A stretch of 64,000 nt of DNA from Lactiplantibacillus nangangensis (GCF_005405065.1 NZ_BJDI01000001.1:287925-351924), one strand, 5' to 3'. Shown: positions 46,117 through 56,003, numbered from the stretch's first letter. Numbers and translations are program-made. Notes: a model not told the origin generated them from the sequence alone.

Positions 46117-46911
46117 ATGTCTATTCACAGTAATAATTTCTATTCGAATATTTTACGGCGATCGGTGACGGTTCAAGTGATTTTACCAGAACCGTTAGAT
46201 CCAGCTGGAAACGTGGCAGCCGACTTCAGTAGTGGGCATCAATTATTGCCAGTGATTTGGTTATTGCATGGTTTAGGGGGCGATGCAACAACTTGGATTC
46301 GACAGACCGCCATTGAAACGTTGGCGACCCAATACCGAGTGGCAGTCGTCATGCCACAAACTGAACGCGGCTTTTATAACGATATCTCTAAGGGGCCGCA
46401 TTATTGGACATTTATGACCCAGGAGCTACCAGAACGGCTTCGATTTATATTTCCATTGAGTGACGATCCTGCTCAAAATTTTGTGGCGGGTAATTCGATG
46501 GGGGGCTACGGTGCGCTACGCTGGGCTTTGACAATGCCTAACCATTTTGCGGCGGTGGCAGCCCTGTCACCGGTGACTGATTTAACCCGTTTTCGGACAG
46601 ATCAAGCGGCACTAATGCCGGACTTTGATGGGGTCTTTGAACCGGCTCATTTGACTGATTCACCAGTTAGTTTAGACTATCTTCTAGATAAATTACCGGC
46701 TAAGAAGCCATCACTGCGAGTCCTAATGACTACCGGTAGTGAGGACATGTTACGTGACATGGATGTTGCGTTCAAACCACGGTTAGCCGAAAAGTTTGGA
46801 GATCAATTCAGTTGGCATGAATTGCCAGGACGGCATGATTGGCCATTATGGAATCAACAGTTACCGCAAGTCATGCACTGGCTGATGCGGGGAACATTTA
46901 AAGCAATCTAA
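46117..46911 (+). CDS. Esterase of the EstA/S-formylglutathione hydrolase type
   Basis: The protein has 264 aa. VIWLLHGLGGDATTWIRQTA holds the oxyanion loop; nucleophile Ser127 lies in GNSMGGYGALRWAL; LPGRHDWPLWNQQLP supplies the histidine. It resembles tributyrin esterases (EstA) of lactic acid bacteria, which hydrolyse short-chain esters. No signal peptide. TAGGGGG precedes the ATG. A terminator and parS follow. Confidence 0.88.
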   Translation: MSIHSNNFYSNILRRSVTVQVILPEPLDPAGNVAADFSSGHQLLPVIWLLHGLGGDATTWIRQTAIETLATQYRVAVVMPQTERGFYNDISKGPHYWTFMTQELPERLRFIFPLSDDPAQNFVAGNSMGGYGALRWALTMPNHFAAVAALSPVTDLTRFRTDQAALMPDFDGVFEPAHLTDSPVSLDYLLDKLPAKKPSLRVLMTTGSEDMLRDMDVAFKPRLAEKFGDQFSWHELPGRHDWPLWNQQLPQVMHWLMRGTFKAI

Positions 46912-46950
46912 AAAATTCGGAATCTCATGATGATGGGGTTCCGAATTTTT
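46911..46950 (+). terminator. Terminator after the esterase gene
   Basis: An 18-bp stem with few mismatches (46911-46928 with 46933-46950), ending in TTTTTG. The last T is also the first base of parS site 5. Confidence 0.85.
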
Positions 46951-46965
46951 GTTTCACGTGAAACA
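46950..46965. other. parS site 5
   Basis: A perfect TGTTTCACGTGAAACA palindrome directly after the esterase terminator. Confidence 0.9.
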
Positions 46966-47077
46966 TTTTGACCTATTTCTAGTAAATTTAGTATTGGGTC
47001 GCTACAACCCTCGTAGTTTTCCTATAAATGAATGTTCGTGTTATTGCTAAGTTAAGATGGTTAAGTTATCGTCCGAA

Positions 47078-47091
47078 CGTTAGCGCTTACA
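47078..47091. promoter_or_regulatory. Candidate cre (CcpA) site upstream of cas9
   Basis: Read on the minus strand, TGTAAGCGCTAACG matches the cre pattern WGWAARCGYTWWMA at 13 of 14 positions. It ends 27 bp before the -35 element of the cas9 promoter. Confidence 0.4.
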
Positions 47092-47117
47092 TATACCTTT
47101 ATTACTGCGTTTCTGTG

Positions 47118-47147
47118 TTGCAAGTTGCTAACTAAATGCGAGATAAT
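47118..47147 (+). promoter_or_regulatory. Promoter of cas9
   Basis: TTGCAA (47118-47123), an 18-bp spacer and GATAAT (47142-47147) precede cas9. A ribosome-binding site AGGAGG lies just before the ATG. Confidence 0.6.
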
Positions 47148-47196
47148 GATAGCATGTAATTGTTATCATTCATATTAACACTCAGGAGGATTTTAA

Positions 47197-50100
47197 ATGG
47201 TAGAGAAATATGGTGTCGGCTTAGATATCGGGAGTAATTCTATTGGTTGGACTGTGGTAGATAGTAATGGACACTTGATTCGAGTTAAAGGAAAAATGGC
47301 AATTGGTGCCCGTTTATTTAAGGAAGGGAAAGCAGCTGCTGAGCGTCGTGGATTTCGAACGACTCGACGTCGATTGAGCCGAGTCAAGTGGCGCTTACGA
47401 CTATTACGTGAGATATTCGATGAGCCGATCAGTAAAATTGATCCTAATTTTTTTGCACGTCGAAAGTATTCAGCAATTTCACCACGCGATGCACAGTATG
47501 ACGGCTCTGCTAAAACACTGTTTAATGATCGATCGGATAAAGAATTTTACATAAAATATCCGACAATCTATCATTTGCGGCAAGCCTTGATGACTGAGAA
47601 ACGGCAATTTGACATTCGTGAGATTTATTTAGCAATTCATCATATCGTTAAATATCGTGGTAACTTTTTGCGTTCGGGGGACGCTGCAAGTTATCGTACC
47701 GTACCCTTAGATCTGAATACTACTTTTAGTCGGATAACGACACTACTGGCTGAAATTGATACAGAGTTAGATTTACAATTAACGACTAATGTAGCGCAAC
47801 TTACGAAAATAAAGGCTATTTTATTGCGTTCAGACTTATCGCGCAGTGATCGGCAGAAACAAATTTTACCCTTGATTTATACCACAACAGCTGAAACTAC
47901 TGATCAGAAAAAGCAGCAAAAATCGGTTGCGACTGAGTTAGCCAAAGCCCTTGTCGGAAACAAAGCTAAGGTCAATATTTTCACAATGACGGCAATTGAT
48001 CCTGCGGTAAAGAGTGATTGGTTATTTGAAATGGGTAGCCTACAGGATGTGCTACCAGCAATCGAGTCAAATCTGGAAGGGGCAGCTATGGACTTGTTAA
48101 ATGCGGTTGCTGAGCTATATGCCGCAATTAATTTGGCGCAGCTAATTCCAGAAGGTCAAACATTCTCACAAAGTATGATTACCAAATATAATCAGCATCG
48201 ACATGATTTACAGTTGCTAAAGGACTATGTAGCAAGTCAATCAGATCGCTCACGAGGGCGTGAAATTCGTGCGACTTATGATCACTATATCGATGGTGAA
48301 AAACACAAGCAGGTGACGCAAGAAGATTTTTATAAAAGATTAGGTAAGTTTACTAAGGACGATGTTTCTACTAATAAATTGGCCGTGGAGATCGAAGCTG
48401 AAATGGCTGATGAAACATACATGCCTAAATTACGAACAAAACAAAACGGGTCAATTCCTTATCAAGTGCAACAAAATGAGTTGGATCGGATTATTGATAA
48501 TCAGAAGTGTTATTATCCGTGGTTAGCTGAAAAGAACCCGGTTAAGAAACGGCAAGGTAAGTTTCCATACAAATTGGACGAATTAGTTGGTTTTCGAGTT
48601 CCCTACTATGTTGGTCCGCTGATTACAGCGGATGAGCAACGTGAAACTTCAGGCGCAAAGTTTGCTTGGATGGTTCGTAAAGCTGATGGGGCGATTACAC
48701 CGTGGAATTTTGATGAGAAAGTCGATCGAGAAGAATCAGCTACAAAATTTATTCAACGGATGCAAACGACTGATACGTATCTGGTTGGAGAAGAAGTTTT
48801 ACCACAACAAAGTTTGTTATATCAACGATTTTCAGTTTTGAATGAGTTGAACAATATTAAGATTGACGATCAACCGATTAAGTTAAAACAAAAGCAGCGG
48901 TTATTTGAACAAGTCTTTAAAAATAAAAAGACGGTCAGCGTTAAGGATATTCAACAAAATCTAATTGCAGCTGGCGAATATCCAACCGCACCAAGAATTA
49001 CTGGGTTGTCTGATCCTAAAAAAGTTAATAGCTCGTTATCAACTTATGTAGATTATCAAAAAATTATCCCGGTTGCTTTAACTGACGCCGGCAAGCGTGA
49101 TGATATTGAAAAAATTATCTTATGGTCAACGATATTTGAAGATGCTGAAATCTTTAATGCAAAGTTAAAAACGATTTCGTGGTTGGATGAGACGCAACGG
49201 AAACAGTTAAGTCGAATTCGGTACCGCGGTTGGGGTCAACTGTCAAAGAAATTGTTGACTGGTTTCAAAGATGGTAATGGACGATCGATTATTGATGCAT
49301 TATGGGAAACCAATGATAATTTCATGGCGTTGCAGAGTCGCGAAGAAGTTGCTGAACAAATTAAAGCAGCCAACACGCATGACTTAAATTCAGCAGATAT
49401 GCAAGATATGATTAATGAACTCTATACGTCACCACAAAATAAAAAGGCTATTCGAGAAGTGATGCTAGTTCTAGCAGATATCAAGGAAGCACAGCATGGT
49501 CAAGAACCAAGTTGGGTCTTTATTGAAGCAGCTCGTGGAGGTGGCCAACAAGGACGTCGTACGCAATCGCGGGCCAATCAAATTCAGGCAATTTATCAAG
49601 ATGCCGCGAAAGAAATTGTTGATTCACAAGTCAAAAAGGAACTACAGGCGAAGATGAAGGCTAAGGCCGTATTCAACGATCGGCTAGTCTTATACTTTAT
49701 GCAAAATGGTCGCGATATTTATACAGGCGAATCAATTAACATTGACCGGCTTTCAGAATATGATATTGATCATATTTTGCCGCAATCGCTAATCAAAGAT
49801 GATTCATTAGATAATCGAGTTCTAACTAATGCAGTTGAAAATCGTGAAAAAAACGATATATTTGCGATGGAAAAATTCGGTGATAAGATGGCTTGGCAAT
49901 GGCGAGAATGGCATAAAATGGGCTTGATTTCTAGTCGAAAGTTGCGTCATTTAACGATGCGGTCATCAGATATTGATAAGTATGCTGTAGGTTTTGTTAA
50001 TCGTCAATTGGTTGAGACACGTCAAGTCATTAAGTTAATTACAAGTTTAATTGATACTGAATATCCCGAAACGTCAATTGTTTCTGTTAAGGCTAATTTA

Positions 50101-51282
50101 ACACATCAATTTAGAGTAACCTTTGACTTTCCAAAATTGCGTGAGGTGAATAATTATCATCATGCGTTTGATGCTTATTTGACGGCCTTTATAGGCACCT
50201 ATTTGTTAAAACGCTATCCGAAATTAGAACGTTTCTTTGTTTATGGTAAATTCGCAAAAGCACCGATTGAGTTGAAACACTTTAACGTGATTCGGGCTCT
50301 GGCGAAGGCTGAACAGCCAATTATAGTTCCTGAAACTGGAGAAGTTATCTGGAATAAAGCCACTGATTTGGCGATGTTTGAGAAGATTTATAACTTCAAG
50401 CGAATCTTAGTTACTCGTGAAGTTTTTGAAAATCGTGGGGCACTTTTCAACCAGACACTTTACGGTGCTAGTGACAATAGCGGTAAATTGATTCCTAAAA
50501 AAGACGGTTTTGAGACGGATGTTTATGGGGGCTATTCTGGGAAAACATTAGCATATCTTTCTATTGTAAAAGTAGCTACTAAGACCGGTTTTGAGTATCA
50601 AGTTATCGGTGTACCAACTATCATGGTAACTAAAATTGAAAGAATGGTGGCCTCTGGGTTGTCTGAGAAGGCCGCTCTGAAACAGTTGATACCTGAGTGT
50701 AAAAAGCTTGATAAAAAGAAATGGTCATTCAAGGAGGATGAGTATGAAGTCGTATTACCTAAAGTTCGCTTTGAACAGCCGGTGAGAGATAACGTAAAGG
50801 GTCAAGTACATCGTTTCTTGTTAGGTACGGATACTTATTACCATAATGCACAAGAATTATACTTACCGCTGAAAACACAGCGTAAGTTTATCAATAAAAA
50901 GGTAGATGAAAGTGTACGTGATACTAATTTAAATGATGTTTTCGAAGCTACTTTAAATCAGATTAATTCCTATTTTAGTTTGTATGATATTAATCAGTTT
51001 AGGGATAAGGTAACAGCTGGTCGAGAGACTTTCCTAAGCTTAGAAGCTGATAATACGACGGATGGTGCAAAAACGATATTGGGTAAGAGCGGCGTATTAC
51101 AAAATATATTTGTTGGATTACATGCCAATGCCACATTCGGTGATTTGGCTGTGTTAGGCATTAAAACTCCCTTTGGCAAATTACAGGTTCCAGGTGGGTT
51201 GAAATTAACGGATTCCACGGAGGTTATTTATCAGTCCCCAACAGGATTATTTGAACGAAAAGTTGCACTAAAAGAGTTGTAG
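47197..51282 (+). CDS. cas9: CRISPR effector nuclease Cas9 (type II-A)
   Basis: Cas9 cuts DNA matched by a crRNA:tracrRNA pair. At 1361 aa it is of normal II-A size. The RuvC-I motif has Asp10 in GLDIGSNSIGW, followed by an Arg-rich bridge helix (residues about 49-70). The HNH domain has Asp858-His859 in DIDHILPQ. RuvC-III is NNYHHAFDAYLTA, keeping the catalytic His and Asp. A PAM-interacting C-terminal domain with YGGYSGKTLAY follows. AGGAGG lies 8 nt before the ATG. cas1, cas2, csn2 and the array follow, with tracrRNA encoded in between on the other strand. It looks intact. Confidence 0.98.
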   Translation: MVEKYGVGLDIGSNSIGWTVVDSNGHLIRVKGKMAIGARLFKEGKAAAERRGFRTTRRRLSRVKWRLRLLREIFDEPISKIDPNFFARRKYSAISPRDAQYDGSAKTLFNDRSDKEFYIKYPTIYHLRQALMTEKRQFDIREIYLAIHHIVKYRGNFLRSGDAASYRTVPLDLNTTFSRITTLLAEIDTELDLQLTTNVAQLTKIKAILLRSDLSRSDRQKQILPLIYTTTAETTDQKKQQKSVATELAKALVGNKAKVNIFTMTAIDPAVKSDWLFEMGSLQDVLPAIESNLEGAAMDLLNAVAELYAAINLAQLIPEGQTFSQSMITKYNQHRHDLQLLKDYVASQSDRSRGREIRATYDHYIDGEKHKQVTQEDFYKRLGKFTKDDVSTNKLAVEIEAEMADETYMPKLRTKQNGSIPYQVQQNELDRIIDNQKCYYPWLAEKNPVKKRQGKFPYKLDELVGFRVPYYVGPLITADEQRETSGAKFAWMVRKADGAITPWNFDEKVDREESATKFIQRMQTTDTYLVGEEVLPQQSLLYQRFSVLNELNNIKIDDQPIKLKQKQRLFEQVFKNKKTVSVKDIQQNLIAAGEYPTAPRITGLSDPKKVNSSLSTYVDYQKIIPVALTDAGKRDDIEKIILWSTIFEDAEIFNAKLKTISWLDETQRKQLSRIRYRGWGQLSKKLLTGFKDGNGRSIIDALWETNDNFMALQSREEVAEQIKAANTHDLNSADMQDMINELYTSPQNKKAIREVMLVLADIKEAQHGQEPSWVFIEAARGGGQQGRRTQSRANQIQAIYQDAAKEIVDSQVKKELQAKMKAKAVFNDRLVLYFMQNGRDIYTGESINIDRLSEYDIDHILPQSLIKDDSLDNRVLTNAVENREKNDIFAMEKFGDKMAWQWREWHKMGLISSRKLRHLTMRSSDIDKYAVGFVNRQLVETRQVIKLITSLIDTEYPETSIVSVKANLTHQFRVTFDFPKLREVNNYHHAFDAYLTAFIGTYLLKRYPKLERFFVYGKFAKAPIELKHFNVIRALAKAEQPIIVPETGEVIWNKATDLAMFEKIYNFKRILVTREVFENRGALFNQTLYGASDNSGKLIPKKDGFETDVYGGYSGKTLAYLSIVKVATKTGFEYQVIGVPTIMVTKIERMVASGLSEKAALKQLIPECKKLDKKKWSFKEDEYEVVLPKVRFEQPVRDNVKGQVHRFLLGTDTYYHNAQELYLPLKTQRKFINKKVDESVRDTNLNDVFEATLNQINSYFSLYDINQFRDKVTAGRETFLSLEADNTTDGAKTILGKSGVLQNIFVGLHANATFGDLAVLGIKTPFGKLQVPGGLKLTDSTEVIYQSPTGLFERKVALKEL

Positions 51283-51285
51283 GAT

Positions 51286-51428
51286 AAAAAAAGATGTCAC
51301 CGCAATTGCGGTGACATCGTCATACATATGTAATGGGCCGAATACGACCTCAAAAGATGAAACTTGGCATAAAAGCCTTGTTTGATCTTGACGCTAGCAG
51401 TCATATCAATAAGGTTAAAAATTGATAC
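51286..51428 (-). ncRNA. tracrRNA (type II-A)
   Basis: Positions 51384-51420 match the CRISPR repeat, so the minus strand carries the anti-repeat. TCTTGA forms the lower stem, then a bulge, and TAGCAGTCATATCAATAAGG forms the upper stem. Downstream on the minus strand is the nexus hairpin GGC-TTTTAT-GCC (51377-51366 region). A perfect 13-bp terminator hairpin (51293-51318) with seven T residues (51292-51286) follows. The RNA would be about 143 nt. It ends 4 nt beyond the cas9 stop codon. Confidence 0.9.
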
Positions 51429-51434
51429 AAGTGC

Positions 51435-51463
51435 AGTTTAGCATGTAAATTCAGAAAAAACAA
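51435..51463 (-). promoter_or_regulatory. Promoter of tracrRNA
   Basis: TTGTTT (51463-51458), a 17-bp spacer and TAAACT (51440-51435) with a TG two bases before it. It directs transcription leftward and overlaps the ribosome-binding region of cas1 on the other strand. Confidence 0.65.
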
Positions 51464-51477
51464 GGGGGCTTTAAATA

Positions 51478-52383
51478 ATGGGATGGCGAAATATAGTTGT
51501 GACACGACATGCCAAAGTATCTTATTCGATGAATAGATTAATTATTCAAACCGATCAAGACAAATACACCGTACCGGTCGGTGATTTGCAGTTGTTGATG
51601 TTGGAGACGACCCAAGCCGTGATCACGACAGCGGCAATATGTGCGTTAGCCGAAGAACAAGTCAAAGTTATCTTTACAGATCATCAAGGAAATCCTGTTT
51701 CGGAAACAGTTGATTATTATCCAACACGCCGAACAGCAGACTTGGTCAGACGACAAATAGATTGGTCCGAGAGTCGTATTGCTAATTTATGGACGAAAAA
51801 TATCGGTAGCAAGATTCAGAATCAAATTCAAGTAATAGATTTTAGTGAGCTTGATTCAAGCCCATTAGTGGATGAACTTGATAAGTTAGAGCTAAACGAT
51901 TCAACCAATCGGGAAGCGGTTGTTGCTAATAAGTATTTTACAATCCTCTTTGGCTCTGAATTCTATCGCCGTGATTTTAGTCCAATAAATGCAGCCCTTA
52001 ATTATGGCTATGCAGTGCTACTATCGTTAGTAAACAGAGCAATTGTTGCAAATGGTTATTTAACCTGTATTGGCATTCATCATGAAAATAATGAGAACGA
52101 GTTTAACCTTGGTTCGGACTTGATGGAACCATTTCGTCCAATCATTGATCAATGGGTAAGTCAGCAACGGTTTAATGAATTCACTGGGAACATCAAGATT
52201 GGCTTGGTATCGTTATTGAGTGTTGAGCTAAAATTTAATGGGCGACAACAGCTTTTAAGCAATGCAATTAAGGAGCATGTTGCAAATTGCCTACATTTTT
52301 TAAGTGAAGAAACGGATCAGATTCAAATTGAGGTGGAGATTCCTAATGAGGTATCGAGTCATGCGATTAATGGTCATGTTTGA
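51478..52383 (+). CDS. cas1: Adaptation integrase Cas1 (type II-A)
   Basis: The protein has 301 aa. The metal ligands are Glu146 (NREAVVANKYF), His202 (GIHHENNENEFN) and Glu217 (LMEPFRP), with the same spacing as in Streptococcus pyogenes Cas1. MGWRNIVVTRHAKVSYSMN is the typical II-A start. AAGGGGG precedes the ATG. It overlaps cas2 by 38 nt. Confidence 0.97.
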   Translation: MGWRNIVVTRHAKVSYSMNRLIIQTDQDKYTVPVGDLQLLMLETTQAVITTAAICALAEEQVKVIFTDHQGNPVSETVDYYPTRRTADLVRRQIDWSESRIANLWTKNIGSKIQNQIQVIDFSELDSSPLVDELDKLELNDSTNREAVVANKYFTILFGSEFYRRDFSPINAALNYGYAVLLSLVNRAIVANGYLTCIGIHHENNENEFNLGSDLMEPFRPIIDQWVSQQRFNEFTGNIKIGLVSLLSVELKFNGRQQLLSNAIKEHVANCLHFLSEETDQIQIEVEIPNEVSSHAINGHV

Positions 52384-52666
52384 TGTGCCAGTTGATACAT
52401 CGGAAGAGCGGCGTGCTTATCGGAAATTTCGAAAGGCACTCATCAAAGAAGGTTTCTTAATGATGCAGTACTCAGTCTATGTTCGCATTTGTCCGAATAA
52501 GCAAACGGCAGGTTTTGTAGAAAAACGAATTAAGCCCTTAGCGCCACCTGGTGGAAAAGTTCAAACAATGACCGTGACGGAAAAACAATATCAGGCAATG
52601 CATTACATTGTTGGTGAACCTAGCGGGGATATCCTGAATTCAGCCGAAAGGACTATCGTCATATGA
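52346..52666 (+). CDS. cas2: Cas2 (type II-A)
   Basis: The 106-aa protein has VMFDVPVDTSEERRAYRKFR at the start, with the conserved Asp of the ferredoxin-like Cas2 fold. GFLMMQYSVYVRIC, and EKQYQAMHYIVGE near the end, also fit. ATG 52346 is chosen because GGTGGAG lies 7 nt upstream; ATG 52361 is an alternative. It overlaps cas1 (38 nt) and csn2 (4 nt). Together with Cas1 it integrates spacers. Confidence 0.96.
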   Translation: MRYRVMRLMVMFDVPVDTSEERRAYRKFRKALIKEGFLMMQYSVYVRICPNKQTAGFVEKRIKPLAPPGGKVQTMTVTEKQYQAMHYIVGEPSGDILNSAERTIVI

Positions 52667-53340
52667 ATATTACCTATTATCCTTTTAAGCCGTTTAAGAT
52701 TGAGTCAAACAAAGTAAATGTTCTTGATATTGGTAATAGCAAGATGTATTTTGACATTTGCCGAGGCTTTTCAGAATCAGCAGATACGATTAAAATTAGT
52801 AATGATGATTTTGAAATTCAAGATTGTGGCAAACAGTGTAGCTGGTACGGTGATTTAATGCTTTCGGTTGATCTGAATAAACTTTTTTTACGCAAAATTC
52901 AGCAGCGATTAATGGTGCTTATGAGTGATGAGCAGCAAGTGGCGCTGTTGGATCGTAGTCGAGAAGTTGTGTCTGAAGTAACAGGTGCCAGTTTTTTAAT
53001 GGATTTACCATTAGAAGTCAGTTCATTACCTGATCTTGAGAAAATCATGAAGTTTGTTGGACTCAGTTTTCCAGCTGAATTAGTGGGTGATCCATATGCT
53101 ATACTTGAAACGTTAGCTCAGACACAAGTAGAGTTAGGTATTAAAAAGCAGTTAGTTTTAACGAATATTAGTCACTATCTTAGTAATAAGCAATTTAGCG
53201 ATTTGAATCATCTGGTCAGTGATTTAAACGCGACTGTTATTGACATTGAATTCTCAGAAATCGGACGGGCAGAAAAGTTTGTAGATGCTTGTTATTATTA
53301 TGTTGATGAGGATTTTGTGGATTGGCGTAATATAGATTAG
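52663..53340 (+). CDS. csn2: Csn2 (type II-A adaptation protein)
   Basis: Csn2 forms a tetrameric ring that slides on DNA ends and is needed for spacer acquisition. The 225-aa length is the short Csn2 form. Key blocks are LDIGNSKMYFDICRGF, EVSSLPDLEKIMKFVGLSFP and KQLVLTNISHYLSNKQF. The ATG overlaps the cas2 stop (ATGA). It ends 24 nt before the first CRISPR repeat. Confidence 0.95.
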   Translation: MNITYYPFKPFKIESNKVNVLDIGNSKMYFDICRGFSESADTIKISNDDFEIQDCGKQCSWYGDLMLSVDLNKLFLRKIQQRLMVLMSDEQQVALLDRSREVVSEVTGASFLMDLPLEVSSLPDLEKIMKFVGLSFPAELVGDPYAILETLAQTQVELGIKKQLVLTNISHYLSNKQFSDLNHLVSDLNATVIDIEFSEIGRAEKFVDACYYYVDEDFVDWRNID

Positions 53341-53364
53341 TTAAAACCTTATGTGAAAATGACG
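53341..53364 (+). promoter_or_regulatory. Very short leader of the type II-A array
   Basis: Only 24 nt lie between the csn2 stop and the first repeat. The functional leader and any crRNA promoter (a weak TTGATG with TAATAT 19 bp later, 53303-53333) must extend into the csn2 3' end. Confidence 0.45.
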
Positions 53365-55758
53365 GTCTTGAATAGCAGTCATATCAATAAGGTTAAGAAC
53401 ACAATCGCAATGGATAATGTGGTTGAGTTAGTCTTGAATAGCAGTCATATCAATAAGGTTAAGAACGACGCTTGCCCTGTTCGGGCAGAACTCTCCGTCT
53501 TGAATAGCAGTCATATCAATAAGGTTAAGAACCACTATATCAACTTGCGAATGCAACCACCAGTCTTGAATAGCAGTCATATCAATAAGGTTAAGAACCC
53601 TGAAATCTGGCCGAGATAAACATGAGTGGTCTTGAATAGCAGTCATATCAATAAGGTTAAGAACTTGTGATTGCTTTTGTTCTTTTGTTCCGAAGTCTTG
53701 AATAGCAGTCATATCAATAAGGTTAAGAACATCTGATGACTAACACAAATAAACCGCTACGTCTTGAATAGCAGTCATATCAATAAGGTTAAGAACTGGC
53801 GAAAGTGTCCGCGGCGTGGTTGACGGGTCTTGAATAGCAGTCATATCAATAAGGTTAAGAACCTACGGCGACGTCGGTTGCAAATAAAGCAAGTCTTGAA
53901 TAGCAGTCATATCAATAAGGTTAAGAACTTTATCACACAGAATTGATATTCCTCGTTAGTCTTGAATAGCAGTCATATCAATAAGGTTAAGAACGGGCTA
54001 CTACTACTTTGGACGATGTAGTTCGTCTTGAATAGCAGTCATATCAATAAGGTTAAGAACGCACCGTTTCGCATGATTTAAGCGCCATTTGTCTTGAATA
54101 GCAGTCATATCAATAAGGTTAAGAACAATGTGGGTGACCAGAGCCTTGAATATTAAGTCTTGAATAGCAGTCATATCAATAAGGTTAAGAACTTCCCACC
54201 ATATAGAATGGGAAGTCCGGCTGTCTTGAATAGCAGTCATATCAATAAGGTTAAGAACCACTGCGGATGCCGTTGCTGGGCTACTAAAGTCTTGAATAGC
54301 AGTCATATCAATAAGGTCAAGAACGTTGTGACCGCTGACACGGCAACCGCCGCTGTCTTGAATAGCAGTCATATCAATAAGGTTAAGAACCACTTTTTAA
54401 AGACTATTTTTGGGATTGGTGTCTTGAATAGCAGTCATATCAATAAGGTTAAGAACGTGACGACCGTGCCAAGTGACTTTGCGATTGTCTTGAATAGCAG
54501 TCATATCAATAAGGTTAAGAACATGCATTGACTGGCAAAATCGAAAAGCTGAGTCTTGAATAGCAGTCATATCAATAAGGTTAAGAACAGAATGATTTAC
54601 GAAAGGCCGCTGATGACTGTCTTGAATAGCAGTCATATCAATAAGGTTAAGAACCGATGATGACCGGTCGTGATTTAAATACCGGTCTTGAATAGCAGTC
54701 ATATCAATAAGGTTAAGAACTTTTATTGACCGAATCTACCTTAACGCCAAGTCTTGAATAGCAGTCATATCAATAAGGTTAAGAACAAAAACTGCGGCTG
54801 TCACTAGTCACAATGGGTCTTGAATAGCAGTCATATCAATAAGGTTAAGAACACTAGTACCGTTAATTTCAATTTGACCCGCGTCTTGAATAGCAGTCAT
54901 ATCAATAAGGTTAAGAACAAAAATTAGTGTTAGAAGCATTAAGCGTCAGTCTTGAATAGCAGTCATATCAATAAGGTTAAGAACGGATGGGTTCAGACCA
55001 CCGAATATGGTTTTGTCTTGAATAGCAGTCATATCAATAAGGTTAAGAACAAACAGCACATACATGTTTCAAATCAATATGTCTTGAATAGCAGTCATAT
55101 CAATAAGGTTAAGAACCAGAACGACACGACAGTACGAGGATCTGTGGTCTTGAATAGCAGTCATATCAATAAGGTTAAGAACGACGTTATTGGGTTTAAA
55201 TCAATCTTAATGGTCTTGAATAGCAGTCATATCAATAAGGTTAAGAACTTTACAAGTCTTCTGGGACGTCAAAACCTGGTCTTGAATAGCAGTCATATCA
55301 ATAAGGTTAAGAACTCGTCATTAGCGTATGCCGCCTTGATGGATGTCTTGAATAGCAGTCATATCAATAAGGTTAAGAACTAAATGGACTATGTCGTAGA
55401 TGACAAGTTAGTCTTGAATAGCAGTCATATCAATAAGGTTAAGAACGGCTGACAGTTCACGCGTCGATACCATCAGGTCTTGAATAGCAGTCATATCAAT
55501 AAGGTTAAGAACTTTATCGCCATTTTCATCTGTATCTTTGTCGTCTTGAATAGCAGTCATATCAATAAGGTTAAGAACATGTCGAAAAGGCAAGTCGTGA
55601 TGCCTATCGTCTTGAATAGCAGTCATATCAATAAGGTTAAGAACTAAATTTCGTGCTGTAATCAATGACATATTGTCTTGAATAGCAGTCATATCAATAA
55701 GGTTAAGAACAGTGTCACACTACCGGCAGGTGCTGTGGCTGTCTTGAATAGCAGTCAT
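53365..55758 (+). CRISPR. Type II-A CRISPR array, 36 full repeats plus one half repeat
   Basis: Repeats of 36 nt, starting GTCTTGAATAGCAGTCATAT, recur every 66 nt from 53365 to 55675, so every spacer is exactly 30 nt. A 37th repeat at 55741 keeps only its first 18 nt, and is followed by unrelated sequence. The repeat at 54289 carries a single T to C change at 54318. The tracrRNA anti-repeat pairs with the repeat in this orientation, so the crRNAs are transcribed left to right, away from csn2. With 36 spacers it is the largest array in the window. Confidence 0.98.
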
Positions 55759-55832
55759 GTTTAAAGGCCAAATATTAAAAACAAGTCCACATAAAATCCC
55801 CATTGAGACCCGCAGTAATTGCGGTTCTAAAA

Positions 55833-55886
55833 TATCTGTTGTTGGTAATCAAGACAAATCTTGATTACTGGCAACAGGTATTTTTT
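55833..55886 (+). terminator. Strong hairpin terminator at the left end of the IS
   Basis: A 21-bp stem with G-U pairs (55833-55853 with 55860-55880) is followed by TTTTTT. It would stop transcription entering from the CRISPR array and so shield the transposase gene; it may also end the pre-crRNA. Confidence 0.85.
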
Positions 55887-56003
55887 ATGCTCTTTCAAGT
55901 GTTATATAGTGTAAACTAAAATGAGTGCAAAAAAATAGACATAGTCACAAGGCTTTTGTCTATCCACTACCACATTTCAAGAAGAAAGAAAGCGACTATA
56001 TCC

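Noticed and set aside
46966..47196. A second anti-repeat or tracrRNA upstream of cas9
   Set aside because: No stretch pairs with the repeat over more than a few bases; the only good anti-repeat is at 51384-51420.
53401..53430. Calling the 17-nt spacer match a self-targeting event
   Set aside because: The PAM-proximal half does not match, so Cas9 cutting is not expected.
53353..55692. Open frames on both strands across the II-A array (repeating VLNSSHINKVKN and VLNLIDMTAIQD)
   Set aside because: The 66-nt period is a multiple of three, so the repeats stay open in one frame; no protein is implied.
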